Origin: Plumapathes pennacea
Lineage: Eukaryota; Cnidaria; Anthozoa; Antipatharia; Myriopathidae
NCBI GenBank assembly: GCA_964036295.1
Contig: OZ038471.1
Span: forward strand, 3,381,001 to 3,445,000
Length of the DNA: 64,000 nucleotides
Direction: 5' to 3'
Shown in pieces: positions 1 through 9,804 of this stretch (the stretch's first letter is position 1; every line of letters begins with the position of its first letter). Under the pieces are notes generated by a model. The model was given only the letters and a program-made list of their open reading frames with translations. It had not been told where the DNA came from and ran no database searches. Both the position numbers and the translations under genes were made by a program.

Positions 1-1433
1 GACAAAATGTAAAGTTCCAACTTGTAGAATTTTTAGAAAATTCTACTACGAAGAGGTGTAGATTGTATCCTTGTTTGTGCGCAGTTTAAAAAATATTCAC
101 CGATTGGAACCGGAGAAAATCAACCTGAAAATTGCACTTTTTTGACTCATGCTGACGTCAACAATCGCATTTTACCTGTGGAGCATGCGCATAACTGCAT
201 GTAAACACGAGGAGAAAGCGGCGATCGCACGCCGGCAAGTACAGCAAGTTTCCTAGGTGCGGGAAACTAAAAGGAAATAACACTATGCAATTCCTGAAGT
301 TCTGTCTTGAGAAGCTCGTACTAGATATGTCAACCACGAATTATGCTTATGTTAGTGTTGTGACTAGGCCGAATGACTGGTTTGTCCATTGCACTGATTG
401 CCGAAATGACCTTCCGAACCGCGTTTGTCACGGCTGTTCATTTCAAAGTCAAACAGAATAAAATCTGAATTGTAGAACTTGTTCATCGTGTGTTGCTTGT
501 TTAGTTACTGGCCTTACAGAATGTGCAGAAAAAATACTTTCAAGCTGATTCAGTTGAGTTCTATACATCATGAAGGTAAAGTGATATGAAAGATCGGCGA
601 TCATTCAAGTAAAGCCGTCGTGTACTGAGTTTGGTTCAAAGGCTTCGCAAGCTATGTTTACTTCGTGGCACGAAGAACGTGCACGCATCGTAAAACTGTT
701 TTTTATCTCCAGTTTTAGAATTTCTTGTTAAATTCAGATGTCCTCCAAAGAATTACGAAAGTCAGGTTTTTATTTCATGTGATTTTGGTGCCCACGCGAA
801 ATTTCGTCTGAAAACCCTATTAAGCCACCTTAAAAGGTCAGTGGATACACAGTTTGCAGGAGTAAAAGGGTAAATCACGTCCTGTTTGGCACTGTATGTA
901 TGATTTTTGTTTCTTAGAAATATACCAGTAAGTTCAATAATGAGTTTCTTTGGCGCTAGTTTTAGCACAGAACTTCAACCTGTTACAGTTTGTTGTAACC
1001 TAGCTCGCTTAATGGTGTTTGGAGTAAAAGCAATACTTATATGGGAAATGTTTTCAGAAATAAAAGATTAAGTGCACTGGAGTCTTTTGCCGTGTAAATC
1101 AATCTGAAATTTTCCCTTATATATCGTACAGCAAAAAGCACGTACTAGCTTTTGATACCTTGCTCAGACGAAAGCAAATTAATATATTATTTCGAATTGC
1201 ACTCTATTGCTCATACATATTCTTCTGTTGGGAGAATCTGCGTTTTGACTTGGGAGTGGAAGGAATAAAATCCAATAGAATTGGCACATTAGATAAGAAA
1301 GGTGAGAGTACAAGTTTGTTAATTTAGATAGAGGGAAGTATGAAAAAAAAAGTTGGCTTAGTAGTTCCAAGTTTCGGCCATTAGGTCAAGCAAAATGCAC
1401 ACTTTTCTAATAAATGCTGCATTTATTCAACAG
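1..1433. other. Left edge: upstream / intron 1 of ferritin-like copy 1
   Basis: From about 770 to 1433 the sequence matches intron 1 of the related copies 3 (around 10400-11828) and 4 (around 18000-18684), so it is intron 1 of copy 1. The signal-peptide exon seen at 9805 and 17470 is not recognisable here; it is either left of the window or lost. Positions 1-760 do not match the other copies and hold only a short Cys-rich ORF. Confidence 0.55.
285..548 (+). pseudogene. Short Cys-rich ORF with an in-frame stop
   Basis: An ATG at 285 opens 58 codons ending at a TAA (459-461). The same frame then stays open for 28 more codons to a TGA at 546-548. Both parts carry paired cysteines: C-x2-C-x8-C-x2-C before the stop and a C-x2-C-x2-C-x2-C run after it. 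A zinc-binding knuckle or ribbon cut by a nonsense change, or a transposon remnant, would fit. I do not recognise the family. Chance cannot be excluded at this length. Confidence 0.3.
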
Positions 1434-3684
1434 AGCTGGCCGAGAAACAGTGTGAACGTCGTGGAAATGGAAAACACCGTAGAAGCTATGCAGGCAAAAA
1501 GCAGTCTGATAGACAGCAGCTGCTGGCTCATCAATCCATGGGCGCCTACTCAATCGAGCATCTACGAACCCAAGTACAATCCGCAATAGAAGTGGAGCAC
1601 TTCATCCTCCCCCCGTACCTGACGGCATGGTTCAGTATAAAGGACACTCCAACCAACAAGGAAGTGAAGGAAGCTTTGAAGAGTATCTCGGAACAAGAAA
1701 TGCTCCATTTTGGTATGGCCGCAAACATCCTGAACGCAATCGGCGGATCGCCAGACATGTCGTGTAGTACATTGTTTCAAAGGTACCCAGCGCGTGTCCC
1801 GGGGGGGCTGTTGCCGGGTCTGCGTGTGCCCATTGAAAAGATGTCCCTCACTTTAACCAAGAATACGTTCATGGTGTTCGAGCTCCCGGAAGAGACGATC
1901 AAGGTGCCTGCTGCTCCTGCGCCAACTGGCGCACCTGCAGTGGTCCCCTGCGAGGTCGAGTTGAAAGCCAAGTACTGCGCACAGCAAAAATACATTGGTC
2001 CTGGACCCGACGGTTACCCGATTGTGGAACACAACAACACCATCGGGGGATTTTACGCAAATGTCATTTGTGAAATGACTCATCTAGAATGCGAAGCTCG
2101 CGAGAGAAATTCAACAATATTTACAGGTACCATTATAATACTTTAATTTGCAGGAGCTCATTGCCCGGAACGTCCATCTCCCATAATGGGTCTGTGAGCC
2201 AACCCTACTCTTTCCATACTTTTAACACCACACAACACTTAAAGTTAATAGAGAAAATGTATTGAACTAAATTACATTTATATTTACTTATATGAGTATC
2301 TGCCTTAGTCGTAAGGGTTTTATAAGCGTTAGATAAACTATGCCGATAACACAACTTGAATATTTGCTTCTAGCTTATTTCTGGTGCAATGACTGACTGA
2401 CTTGAACATTATTTAGGCAATCTAGCAGGTGGGTAATAAAACTTGTAGCTTCAATCTGCCACTTTTTGTACCACAAATCTGCAGGAGACGTTCAAAAGCA
2501 AGTCACGGGACCTCTTGGGATGACCGCGGTCACCAATTTAAACGAGGCAGTGGCGGCGATTGAACTTATTGTCGACCAAGGGGAAGGTTCAAGCGTTTGT
2601 ATACCGTACCAATCGCCTACAGATTACGAGTTGTCACACTACTACCGTTTTGAGTCCATTTATAAAGGACACCAAGTTATGTTCTATAATGACAGCAGAG
2701 CACCAGAGGTATGCAGCTATAATCATGTTTATTTACTCTGTCTCAAACCCGTATTTCTTTTTAAAGTGCACATAAGCCCAAAAATGTTATCTTCTGATTT
2801 CTAGAAGGATTAGACCGGCTGTGATTTGAATAACTGGGCAAGGGTTTTTAATTCATCTGGGTTTGCAGTACTCCGAAGGCCATCTAATAGTTAACAGATA
2901 TCTATTATTAGCGAGAGTAAACCTGAGAAATACAACAAAGGCCCAGTGCGTTTACAGGGATGCGTTTTTATCTCCTGTCATTCGAAAACGATCGAATTCG
3001 GCAATGAAAACACATCGATTCGAAAACGCAGCCAAAAGTGGATCGTTCTCAAAACGTTCCGCCTGTTTCTATTTTCGTGTAAACAGCAAAAACGATATAT
3101 GAAAACGCATCGTCCAAGTGTCGCACAAATCATGTGAAGAATAAGATTATCAACCGTATACTCATAGACAAGTTATTAATACCATCCTTTTGTCCGAAAC
3201 TTCTTTGTAGCAACTACTGAACATGTCATAGCCACTAGTTCTTCTTCTGTTTTTTTTTTTTTTTTTTTTTTTTTTGACAAATTATTAAATTTGTCAACGA
3301 TTTAGGGCTATTTCACAAATTTGCTTGCATTTACAGATCTGCCATGGGGTCATGTACTACTTCAATGGGACAGTGATCCCATTTAACCCCAGTGAAGTGT
3401 TTAACATGGTTCCGAACCCAAGAATGCAGATGTACCCCGAGGGCTCGGATGTGCGACAGAAGGCGGAAGAATTCAATGAAAGTTACACTCGTCTCCTCCA
3501 AATGCTACACGATACCTTTAATGGGTCTCCTGGCAATATTAGAGAAGCTATCTCCCAGATGTTTGATGTGGGAACCAAGTTGAGGAATCTTTTAAACACA
3601 CCCATACCATCCGGCCCGTTCACAGGCTTCGCTGGGGGTCCAACATATGACTGCGTCAGTCCACCCGACGTATTCATCGGATGA
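1434..3684 (+). CDS. Ferritin-like (VioB / IPA dimer synthase-type) protein, copy 1, 5' partial
   Basis: Three coding exons are open and in phase: 1434-2126 (phase 1 in, donor GTACCA), 2485-2708, and 3337-3684 ending in TGA. The protein has the same layout as the complete copy 4: an ExEH helix before LPPYLTAW, an ExxH helix (EMLHFGMAANILNAIGG), a third helix with NEAVAAIELIVDQGEG, SHYYRFE, and a C-terminal FAGGPTYDC tail. The ferritin-like carboxylates and histidines are kept. This is the fold of the bacterial VioB/RebD/StaD-associated family, which dimerises imino acids; the activity here is not known. Exon 1 (start codon and signal peptide) is not visible, so it may be functional with an exon further left, or be 5'-truncated. 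Exon 3 is almost identical to those of copies 2 and 4. Confidence 0.8.
2941..3122. repeat. Element in intron 3 shared by four gene copies
   Basis: A segment rich in the motif AAAACG, running from a GGGATGCGTTTTTATC block to an AAAACGCATCGTCC block, sits in intron 3. It recurs at the matching place in copy 2 (about 6177-6363), copy 3 (13277-13461) and copy 4 (21061-21245). Its inverted GTTTACA-type motifs suggest an old miniature transposon that inserted before the locus was duplicated. Short ORFs in it are by-products. Confidence 0.5.
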
Positions 3685-4079
3685 CCTGTCGAGGTCAGAA
3701 TTCTCTTCTCGCAACTTCGGCTGGGAGTTCCAGTGGACTTCCTCTGGCTGTGTTGGAGGGGACTCACTAAGATGGAGTTTAATTAAAATAGGAGAACGCG
3801 CTTCTCGTTTTAGACTAATAAAACGTACGATTTAGATTAGTGATCGTACACGATGCATCAGGTTACAATGTGATCGGAGCATTTGCAACTCCAAATAAAA
3901 CGTTTAAACGTTAAAAGAGAGAGCGTTTTATTTTTATTTTTATTTATTTTTTTTTTTTCGCCTGGTACATATAGTTGTCGACGACCATGAAAATGCGACA
4001 GTTATAATGAGTGGACAACTACTTGTTGTGCACGATAAAACGTTTTTCACACACTGGACCAAATTATTGATACCAACCG

Positions 4080-4390
4080 CGCTATACAAATGTTACGGGC
4101 GAATTTACATAGGTGGCCCACGGCAACGCGTCTTACGAATTGGGAAAGCTCTTACGACGGATACAAGTTCAACCTGAGAAGTGCCCGTTTCATCGCTGTA
4201 CCAAGAAAGCGCGGGGAAAAAAACCGCACGAAGTCATGCGCAGATGTTGTTTCACTTTCCCGCGTATTTTCCCAAAACTGTACACAGTAAGAAGCGGGTT
4301 TATCACTGCATTCATGTTACGCAAAACGCAAAAAATCATAAGAACAAAAATCTGCGTCTTTGGAGAAGGTTGCCCCATGATACAAACAAC
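4080..4390 (-). pseudogene. GPCR relic A (TM7 and C-terminal tail only)
   Basis: On the minus strand this matches the 3' end of the intact GPCR at 24065-25315: KGQPSPKTQIFVL, NAVINPLLTVYSFGKIRGKV and part of the tail. It starts abruptly at about 4390, where it is joined to ferritin-like exon 2. The tail is out of frame after MTSCG because the A-run is shorter. No TM1-6 remains, so it is a non-functional fragment left by a rearrangement. Confidence 0.85.
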
Positions 4391-5473
4391 ATGGTTCAGT
4401 ATAATGGAAACTCCATCCAACGAGGAAGTGAAGTTAGCTTTGGAGAGTATCTCGCTACAAGAAATGCTCCATTTTGGTATGGCCGCAAACATCCTGAACG
4501 CAATCGGCGGATCGCCAGACATGTCGTGTAGTACAATGATTCAAAGGTACCCAGCGCACGTACCGGGGGGGGGGCTGTTGCCGGATCTGCGTATGCCCAT
4601 TAAAAAGATGTCCCTCACTTTAACCAAGAAAAAGTTCATGGCGTTCGAGCTCCCGGAAGCGACGATAGAGGTGCCGGCTGCTCCTGCGCCAATTGGTGCA
4701 CCTGCAGTGGTCGCCTGCGAGCTCGAGTTAAAAGCCAAATACTGCGCACAGCAAAAATACATTGGTCCTGGACCCGACGGTTACCCGATTGTGGAACACA
4801 ACAACACTATCGGGGGATTTTACGCAAATGTCATTTGTGAAATGACTCATCTAGAATGCGAAGCCCACGAGAGAAATTCGACAATATTTACAGGCACCAT
4901 TATAATACTTTAATTTGCAGGAGCTCATTGCCCGGAACGTCCATCTCCCACAATGAGTCAGTGACCCAACCCTACTCTTTCCATACTTTTAGTACCACAC
5001 AACACTTAACGTTATAGAAAATGTATTGAACTAAATAACGTTAACATTTAGTTATATATTATATTTATCTGGCTTAGTCGTAAGGGTTTTATAAGCGTTA
5101 GACAAAATATGATAACACAACTTGAATATTTGCTTCTAGCCTATTTCTGGTGCAATGACCGGCTGACTCGAACATTTGTAGGCAATCTCGCAGGTGGATA
5201 ATAACACTTGTAGCTTAAATCTGCCACTTTTTGTACCACAAATCTGCAGGAGACGTTCAAAAGCAAGTCACGGGACCTCTTGGGATGACCGCGGTCACCA
5301 ATTTAAACGAGGCAGTGGCGGCGATTGAACTTATTGTCGACCAAGGGGAAGGTTCAAGCGTTTGTATACCGTACCAATCGCCTACAGATCACAAGTTGTC
5401 ACACTACTACCGTTTTGAGTCCATTTATAAAGGAGGACAAGTTATGTTCTATAATGACAGCAGGGCACCAGAG
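4113..5473 (+). pseudogene. Ferritin-like copy 2, truncated and fused to antisense GPCR sequence
   Basis: Ferritin-like coding sequence resumes at about 4390 within exon 2 (WFSIMETPSNEEVKLALES) and continues to 4893; exon 3 is intact at 5250-5473 (224 nt, in phase). The first part of exon 2, including the ExEH helix, and exon 1 are missing. In their place an open frame from an ATG at 4113 reads through the antisense strand of GPCR relic A and enters the ferritin frame without a stop, giving a 266-codon ORF. The exon 2 donor is GC (CAG|GCACC) instead of GT. The last exon is absent: intron 3 runs into a satellite at 6499. The loss of one metal-ligand helix and the C-terminus argues for a pseudogene, though a chimeric transcript is possible. 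Confidence 0.75.
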
Positions 5474-6498
5474 GTATGCGGCTATAATTATGTTTATTTA
5501 CTCTGTGTCTCAAACCCGTATTTCTTTTTAAATGTTATAAAGCCTGGGTTTCGGTCTATCATATTAAACCAAAGCTAATATAATATACAGAATATACTAT
5601 AATAATAAATAATATAATATTACAGATGCATGGTAAACAAACTGCGGGGTTTTGATTAAAGACCAACTAAAGATCTTGTTCTGGCGCAGGAGGCGTTCGT
5701 GACAAGCTCGCGGTAAAACTGCGATAGCGCGCGTTTAATACAAATAAACTCCACGAAGCTAATGTTTTCTTGTAGCTTAATAAAGACAGATTCAGGAATA
5801 TACCTTTGTTACCTTTCGCCTCAAAAGTAATCAACTTCAATTTTTTCTTTCATTCTCCTCATCAGTGATATTTTATACAGTTTGGACAACTTACTCAAAC
5901 AGAAACTAATGATACTATCAATTATTCATACATTCTCTTCTCACAACGTTGGGAGAATCTGTATGTGAACTTCTGCAAAAAAAAAAAAAAAAAAAAAAAA
6001 AAATAGGCGTTGTGCGTCAGCAAAATTTTTCCTATTTCTAAAAGGATTAGACCGGCTGTGCTTTGAACAAATGGGCAAGGGTTTTTCAATTCATCTGGGT
6101 ATGCATTACTCCGAAGGCCATCTTATAGTTAGATATCTATCATTAGCGCGAGTAAAAATGGGAATTACAATAAAGGTTCATTGCGTTTACAGGGATGCGT
6201 TTTTATCTCCTGTTTGTTGTACGAAAACGATCGAATTCGGCAATGAAAACGCATCAATTCGAAAACGCAGCCAAAAGTGGATCGTTCTCAAAACGTTCCG
6301 GCTGTTTCTATTTTCGTGTAAACAGCAAAAACGATATATGAAAACGCATCGTCCAAGTGTCGCACAAATCATGTGAAGAATAAGATTATCAACCGTATAC
6401 TCATAGACAAGTTATTAATACCATCCTTTTGTCCGACACTTCTGTGTAGCAACCACTGAACATGTCATAGCCATTAGTTCTTCTTCTGTTTTCTTCAA

Positions 6499-7627
6499 AG
6501 GGCAGATTATTATCAGTTACTACCTCAAGATCCTACTTTATGCATTTAAGTTGGATTCAGAGACCAAAAGATTTTTGGTCTAAAACCCTAGGAGCCTGGG
6601 ACTAACCTTAACTAACTCCAACTTTGACCGTTAATTTCTCCAAGATTAAAACCTATTTTCAAACTCAAAGGGCAGATTACTATCAGTTACTACCTCAAGA
6701 TCCTACTTTATGCATTTAAGTTGGATTCAGAGACCAAAGAATTTTTGGTTTAAAACCCTAGGAGCCTGGGACTAACCGTTAACTAACTCCAACTTTGACC
6801 GTTAATTTCTCCAAGATTAAAACTTATTTTCAAATTCAAAGAGCAGATTATTATCAGTTAATACTTCAAGATCCTACTTTATGCATTTAAGTTGGATTCA
6901 GAGACCAAAGAATTTTTGGTTTAAAACCCTAGGAGCCTGGGACTAACCTTAACTAACTCCAACTTTGACCGTTAATTTTTCCAAGATTAAAACTTATTTT
7001 CAAATTCAAAGAGCAGATTATTATCAGTTACTACCTCCAGTTCCTACTTTTTGCATTTAAGTTGGATTCAGAGACCAAAAAAGTTTTAGTTTAAAACCCT
7101 AGGAGCCTGGGACTAACCTTAACTAACTCCAACTTTGACCGTTAATTTCTCCAAGATTAAAACTTATTTTCAAATTCAAAGAGCAGATTACTATCAGCTA
7201 CTACCTCAAGATCCTACTTTATGCATTTAAGTTGGATTCAGAGACCAAAAGATTTTTAGTTTAAAACCCTAGGAGCCTGGGACTAACCTTAACTTATTCT
7301 AACTTTGACCGTTAATTTCTCCAAGATTAAAACTTATTTTCAAATTCAAAGGGCAGATTATTATCATTTACTACCTCAAGATCCTACTTTATGCATTTAA
7401 GTTGGATTCAGAGACCAAAGAATTTTTGGTTTAAAACCCTAGGAGCCTGGGACTAACCTTAACTAACTCCAACTTTGACCGTTAAATTTCTCCAAGATTA
7501 AAACTTATTTTTAAATTCAAAGGGAATATTACTATCAGTAACTACCTCAAGATCCTACTTTTTGCATTTAAGTTGGATTCAGAGACCAAAATATTTTTGG
7601 TTTAAAACCCTAGGAGCCTGGGACTAA
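6499..7627. repeat. Satellite, about 6.6 units of 170-171 bp
   Basis: Unit starts (at or next to GGCAGATTA/AGCAGATTA) fall at 6501, 6671, 6842, 7012, 7182, 7352 and about 7523, and the array stops mid-unit at 7627. Units share TATGCATTTAAGTTGGATTC, CCCTAGGAGCCTGGGACTAA and TTTGACCGTTAATTT. The first unit has the inverted repeat AGACCAAAA/TTTTGGTCT. The array begins inside what should be intron 3 of ferritin-like copy 2. Confidence 0.92.
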
Positions 7628-7738
7628 TGAATGCTAGACGCTTTTGTTGCAGTGTTGACATATAGTGGCCAGGCATCTGGCCAATTTTGCCAGTTCATCG
7701 GCAGGGGGCCCTTAGTTACTGAGCGGCTCTGGCTCGTA

Positions 7739-9010
7739 CAGAGAATATTGGCAAAAATTTTTATTGATAAAACGTTAATTGGGTTAAGCTGGAATATGCA
7801 AAATATGGCATATATTAATATGCAAATTTCGGCAATAAAGCTGCAAATTTATTTTTTTGTCTCCAAGCCCTGAAAGTGTTTCATAAGTTTTCCTATTTTA
7901 AAAATCGCTTTGAGAGAGCTAAATAAACTAAGTAAACAAGTAATTATTTCATGACAATTAACTAATTTCCAATCAGTGATAAAAACGAAGATAGTCAATT
8001 TTGATTGACATAACAAAGAAGTCCAAACCGGCATAACTGGCTTAAGCAAAGCATTTCGATAGCAGCAAAAACCCAACTTGTCTGGTAATACATGAGGAAA
8101 AGGAAACTACCATTGACGCCACATTGTCTTAAATTATCCGCACGGATATTATTTCAATTTAATTTAAACTATTGCATCGAGGCCGCATCCATTTCGGAAA
8201 TGGTGAATATGACTAGAACTCCAGTATCATATATACACTTCCAGTATTGGATACCGAAAGGTAATTTTCATACAGAGTTTTCTTGATACATAGCTTGCGA
8301 CAAAACTACCATAATTTTGAATTTCACAGGAGAAATTTGGTTAATAAAAGTCAACTGTTCTATTTATTCTTTTTTGTTGGTGCAGCAGTTGAAGGTAGAA
8401 AATATTGAACGTGAGGTTGTCAGGGGATATGCTGAACGCCGAAAAAAATCATTTTAACGTTTTGTGCTCCAAGGCGCTTTACCTTATCAATAACTCGTCA
8501 ACTCACAACTGCTTATAAGTTGATTGATTTAGTTTTGCAGAAAGTACACCGGACAAATTTTCACTGCTCGATTACATTTCTGGAATGCTGACAACGTATT
8601 ACAGAGAATATTGACAAAAATTGTTAACGATAAAACGTAAAGGGGGTTAGGCTGGTGTATGCAAATTATGGCACACGGTAAATATGCAAATTTCACCAAT
8701 AAAGTTGCAAATATATTTTTTTCTTCAAGCCCTCAAAGTGTTCCATAGTTTGCACATTTTAAAGAACACTTCGAGAGAGCTAAATAAACTAAGTATTTCA
8801 TGAAAATCAACTAATTTCCAGTCAATGATAACAACGAAGAATATTAAATTTTAATCAACATAGCAAAGAAGTCGAAACCCGCATAACTTGCTCAGCAAAG
8901 TATCTCGATAGCAACAAAAAACCAATTTGCCTGGTAATATATGAGCAAAAGGAAACTATCATTGAGGCCACATTGTCTTAATTTATCTGTATGGATTAAT
9001 CAAACTCATT
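7739..9010. repeat. Pair of about 410-bp direct repeats, spacing 863 bp
   Basis: The block starting CAGAGAATATTGGCAAAAAT at 7739 recurs from 8602 (CAGAGAATATTGACAAAAAT). Shared landmarks are AACTAATTTCCA, GATAGCA, CTGGTAATA, GAGGAAAAGGAAACTA/GAGCAAAAGGAAACTA and GCCACATTGTCTTAA. The copies are diverged and AT-rich. No gene is seen between them. Confidence 0.75.
8290..8720 (+). repeat. Dispersed element with TGAACGTGAGGTTG motif
   Basis: Sequence from ACTACCATAATTTTGAATTTC through TTGGTGCAGCAGTTGAA, TGAACGTGAGGTTGTC and GATATGCTGAACGCCGAAAA also occurs at about 15120-15620 (+), 15750-15950 (+) and 16080-16590 (-). A shorter related block (CGTGAGGTTGTTG, ATGCTGAAC) lies upstream of ferritin-like exon 1 at 9600-9660 and 17280-17330. 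No coding capacity is seen. The family may derive from, or have donated, the ferritin-like upstream region. Confidence 0.65.
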
Positions 9011-9129
9011 TCTCTAGGATAACTTTCGCACTTGGCCTCGTTTTGACACTGAGGCAGCGCACGCCCCTTTTGTCCTAATTGTCGAAAATACAATAGATCG
9101 ATTGACTTAATGTGACAAACGTTTGTGCC

Positions 9130-9175
9130 AAACCATCATTCGGTCTTCACTCGCGCACAGTTCAGAGGTGTCCAG
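9130..9175 (+). other. Probable non-coding first exon of ferritin-like copy 3
   Basis: A block containing CATTCGGTCTTCACTC and ending CAG|GTGAGTTCTCCGAG is conserved upstream of copies 3 and 4. It precedes a CAG acceptor just before TTTTGAAAGTGTTTTGG in the exon that carries the start codon. This fits a 5' UTR exon; its 5' end is not defined. Confidence 0.45.
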
Positions 9176-9668
9176 GTGAGTTCTCCGAGTTTGTAAATTC
9201 AGCCCCGCAATTGACTAGGTAGTCTTCATACCTCATTCACAAGCCTGCTGGACCCGCTAATAGCTAATTACTAAACTTCCTAATTCAACATTCCTTATCT
9301 CGACCAAATGTGGTTCAGGATTTCTGAGCGCAGAAAAAGCGCGTGGGCACGGGAGTGGCAAGCTTTTGTCTGAATTCGTTTTCAAAGGGCACTAAAAGAC
9401 TACATCGTCGGGGTCCTGTTTATCTATATATATTATATATATATATAGAAAAATATCTTGAAGACAAAGTTTGCTCAATACATTGTTCGCGACCCAAGCC
9501 TACCTTGAGTTTGACTTCACACACGACATTTGCTTAATTATAATACTGAATATAGCAGTAAACTATTGTATGTATTTGATTTCCGTTGGTCCAGTGGGTA
9601 GGAAATATTGTGCGTGAGGTTGTTGGGTTGTTGTGGATATGCTGAACACAGAAAAGAATGTGTCGTCA

Positions 9669-9678
9669 ACAACAACAT

Positions 9679-9709
<31 letters not shown>

Positions 9710-9722
9710 ACACAACAACATT
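9669..9722. repeat. (AAC)n microsatellite
   Basis: A run of AAC triplets lies about 85 bp upstream of the copy 3 start codon. A shorter homologous run sits at 17341-17386 in front of copy 4, so its length differs between duplicates. Confidence 0.9.
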
Positions 9723-9804
9723 CGTGTATTTCACAGTGTTTACAGTTTTGAAAGTGTTTTGGTCAACCCAGGGAACCAAGAAGAGGTGTTTTGGTGATTT
9801 AAAG

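Noticed and set aside
1546-2083. Minus-strand ORFs opposite ferritin-like exon 2 (also at 4541-4762, 12414-12751, 18782-19311)
   Set aside because: They mirror the coding exon, recur in every copy, and have no domain or splice support.
2863-3137. ORFs of 60-100 codons in intron 3, repeated in copies 2, 3 and 4
   Set aside because: They lie in a shared intronic element; splicing phase shows exon 3 joins exon 4 directly (phase 0), and the frames differ between copies.
6499-7627. CRISPR-like regular array
   Set aside because: The whole 170-bp unit repeats, with no unique spacers, in a eukaryotic genome.
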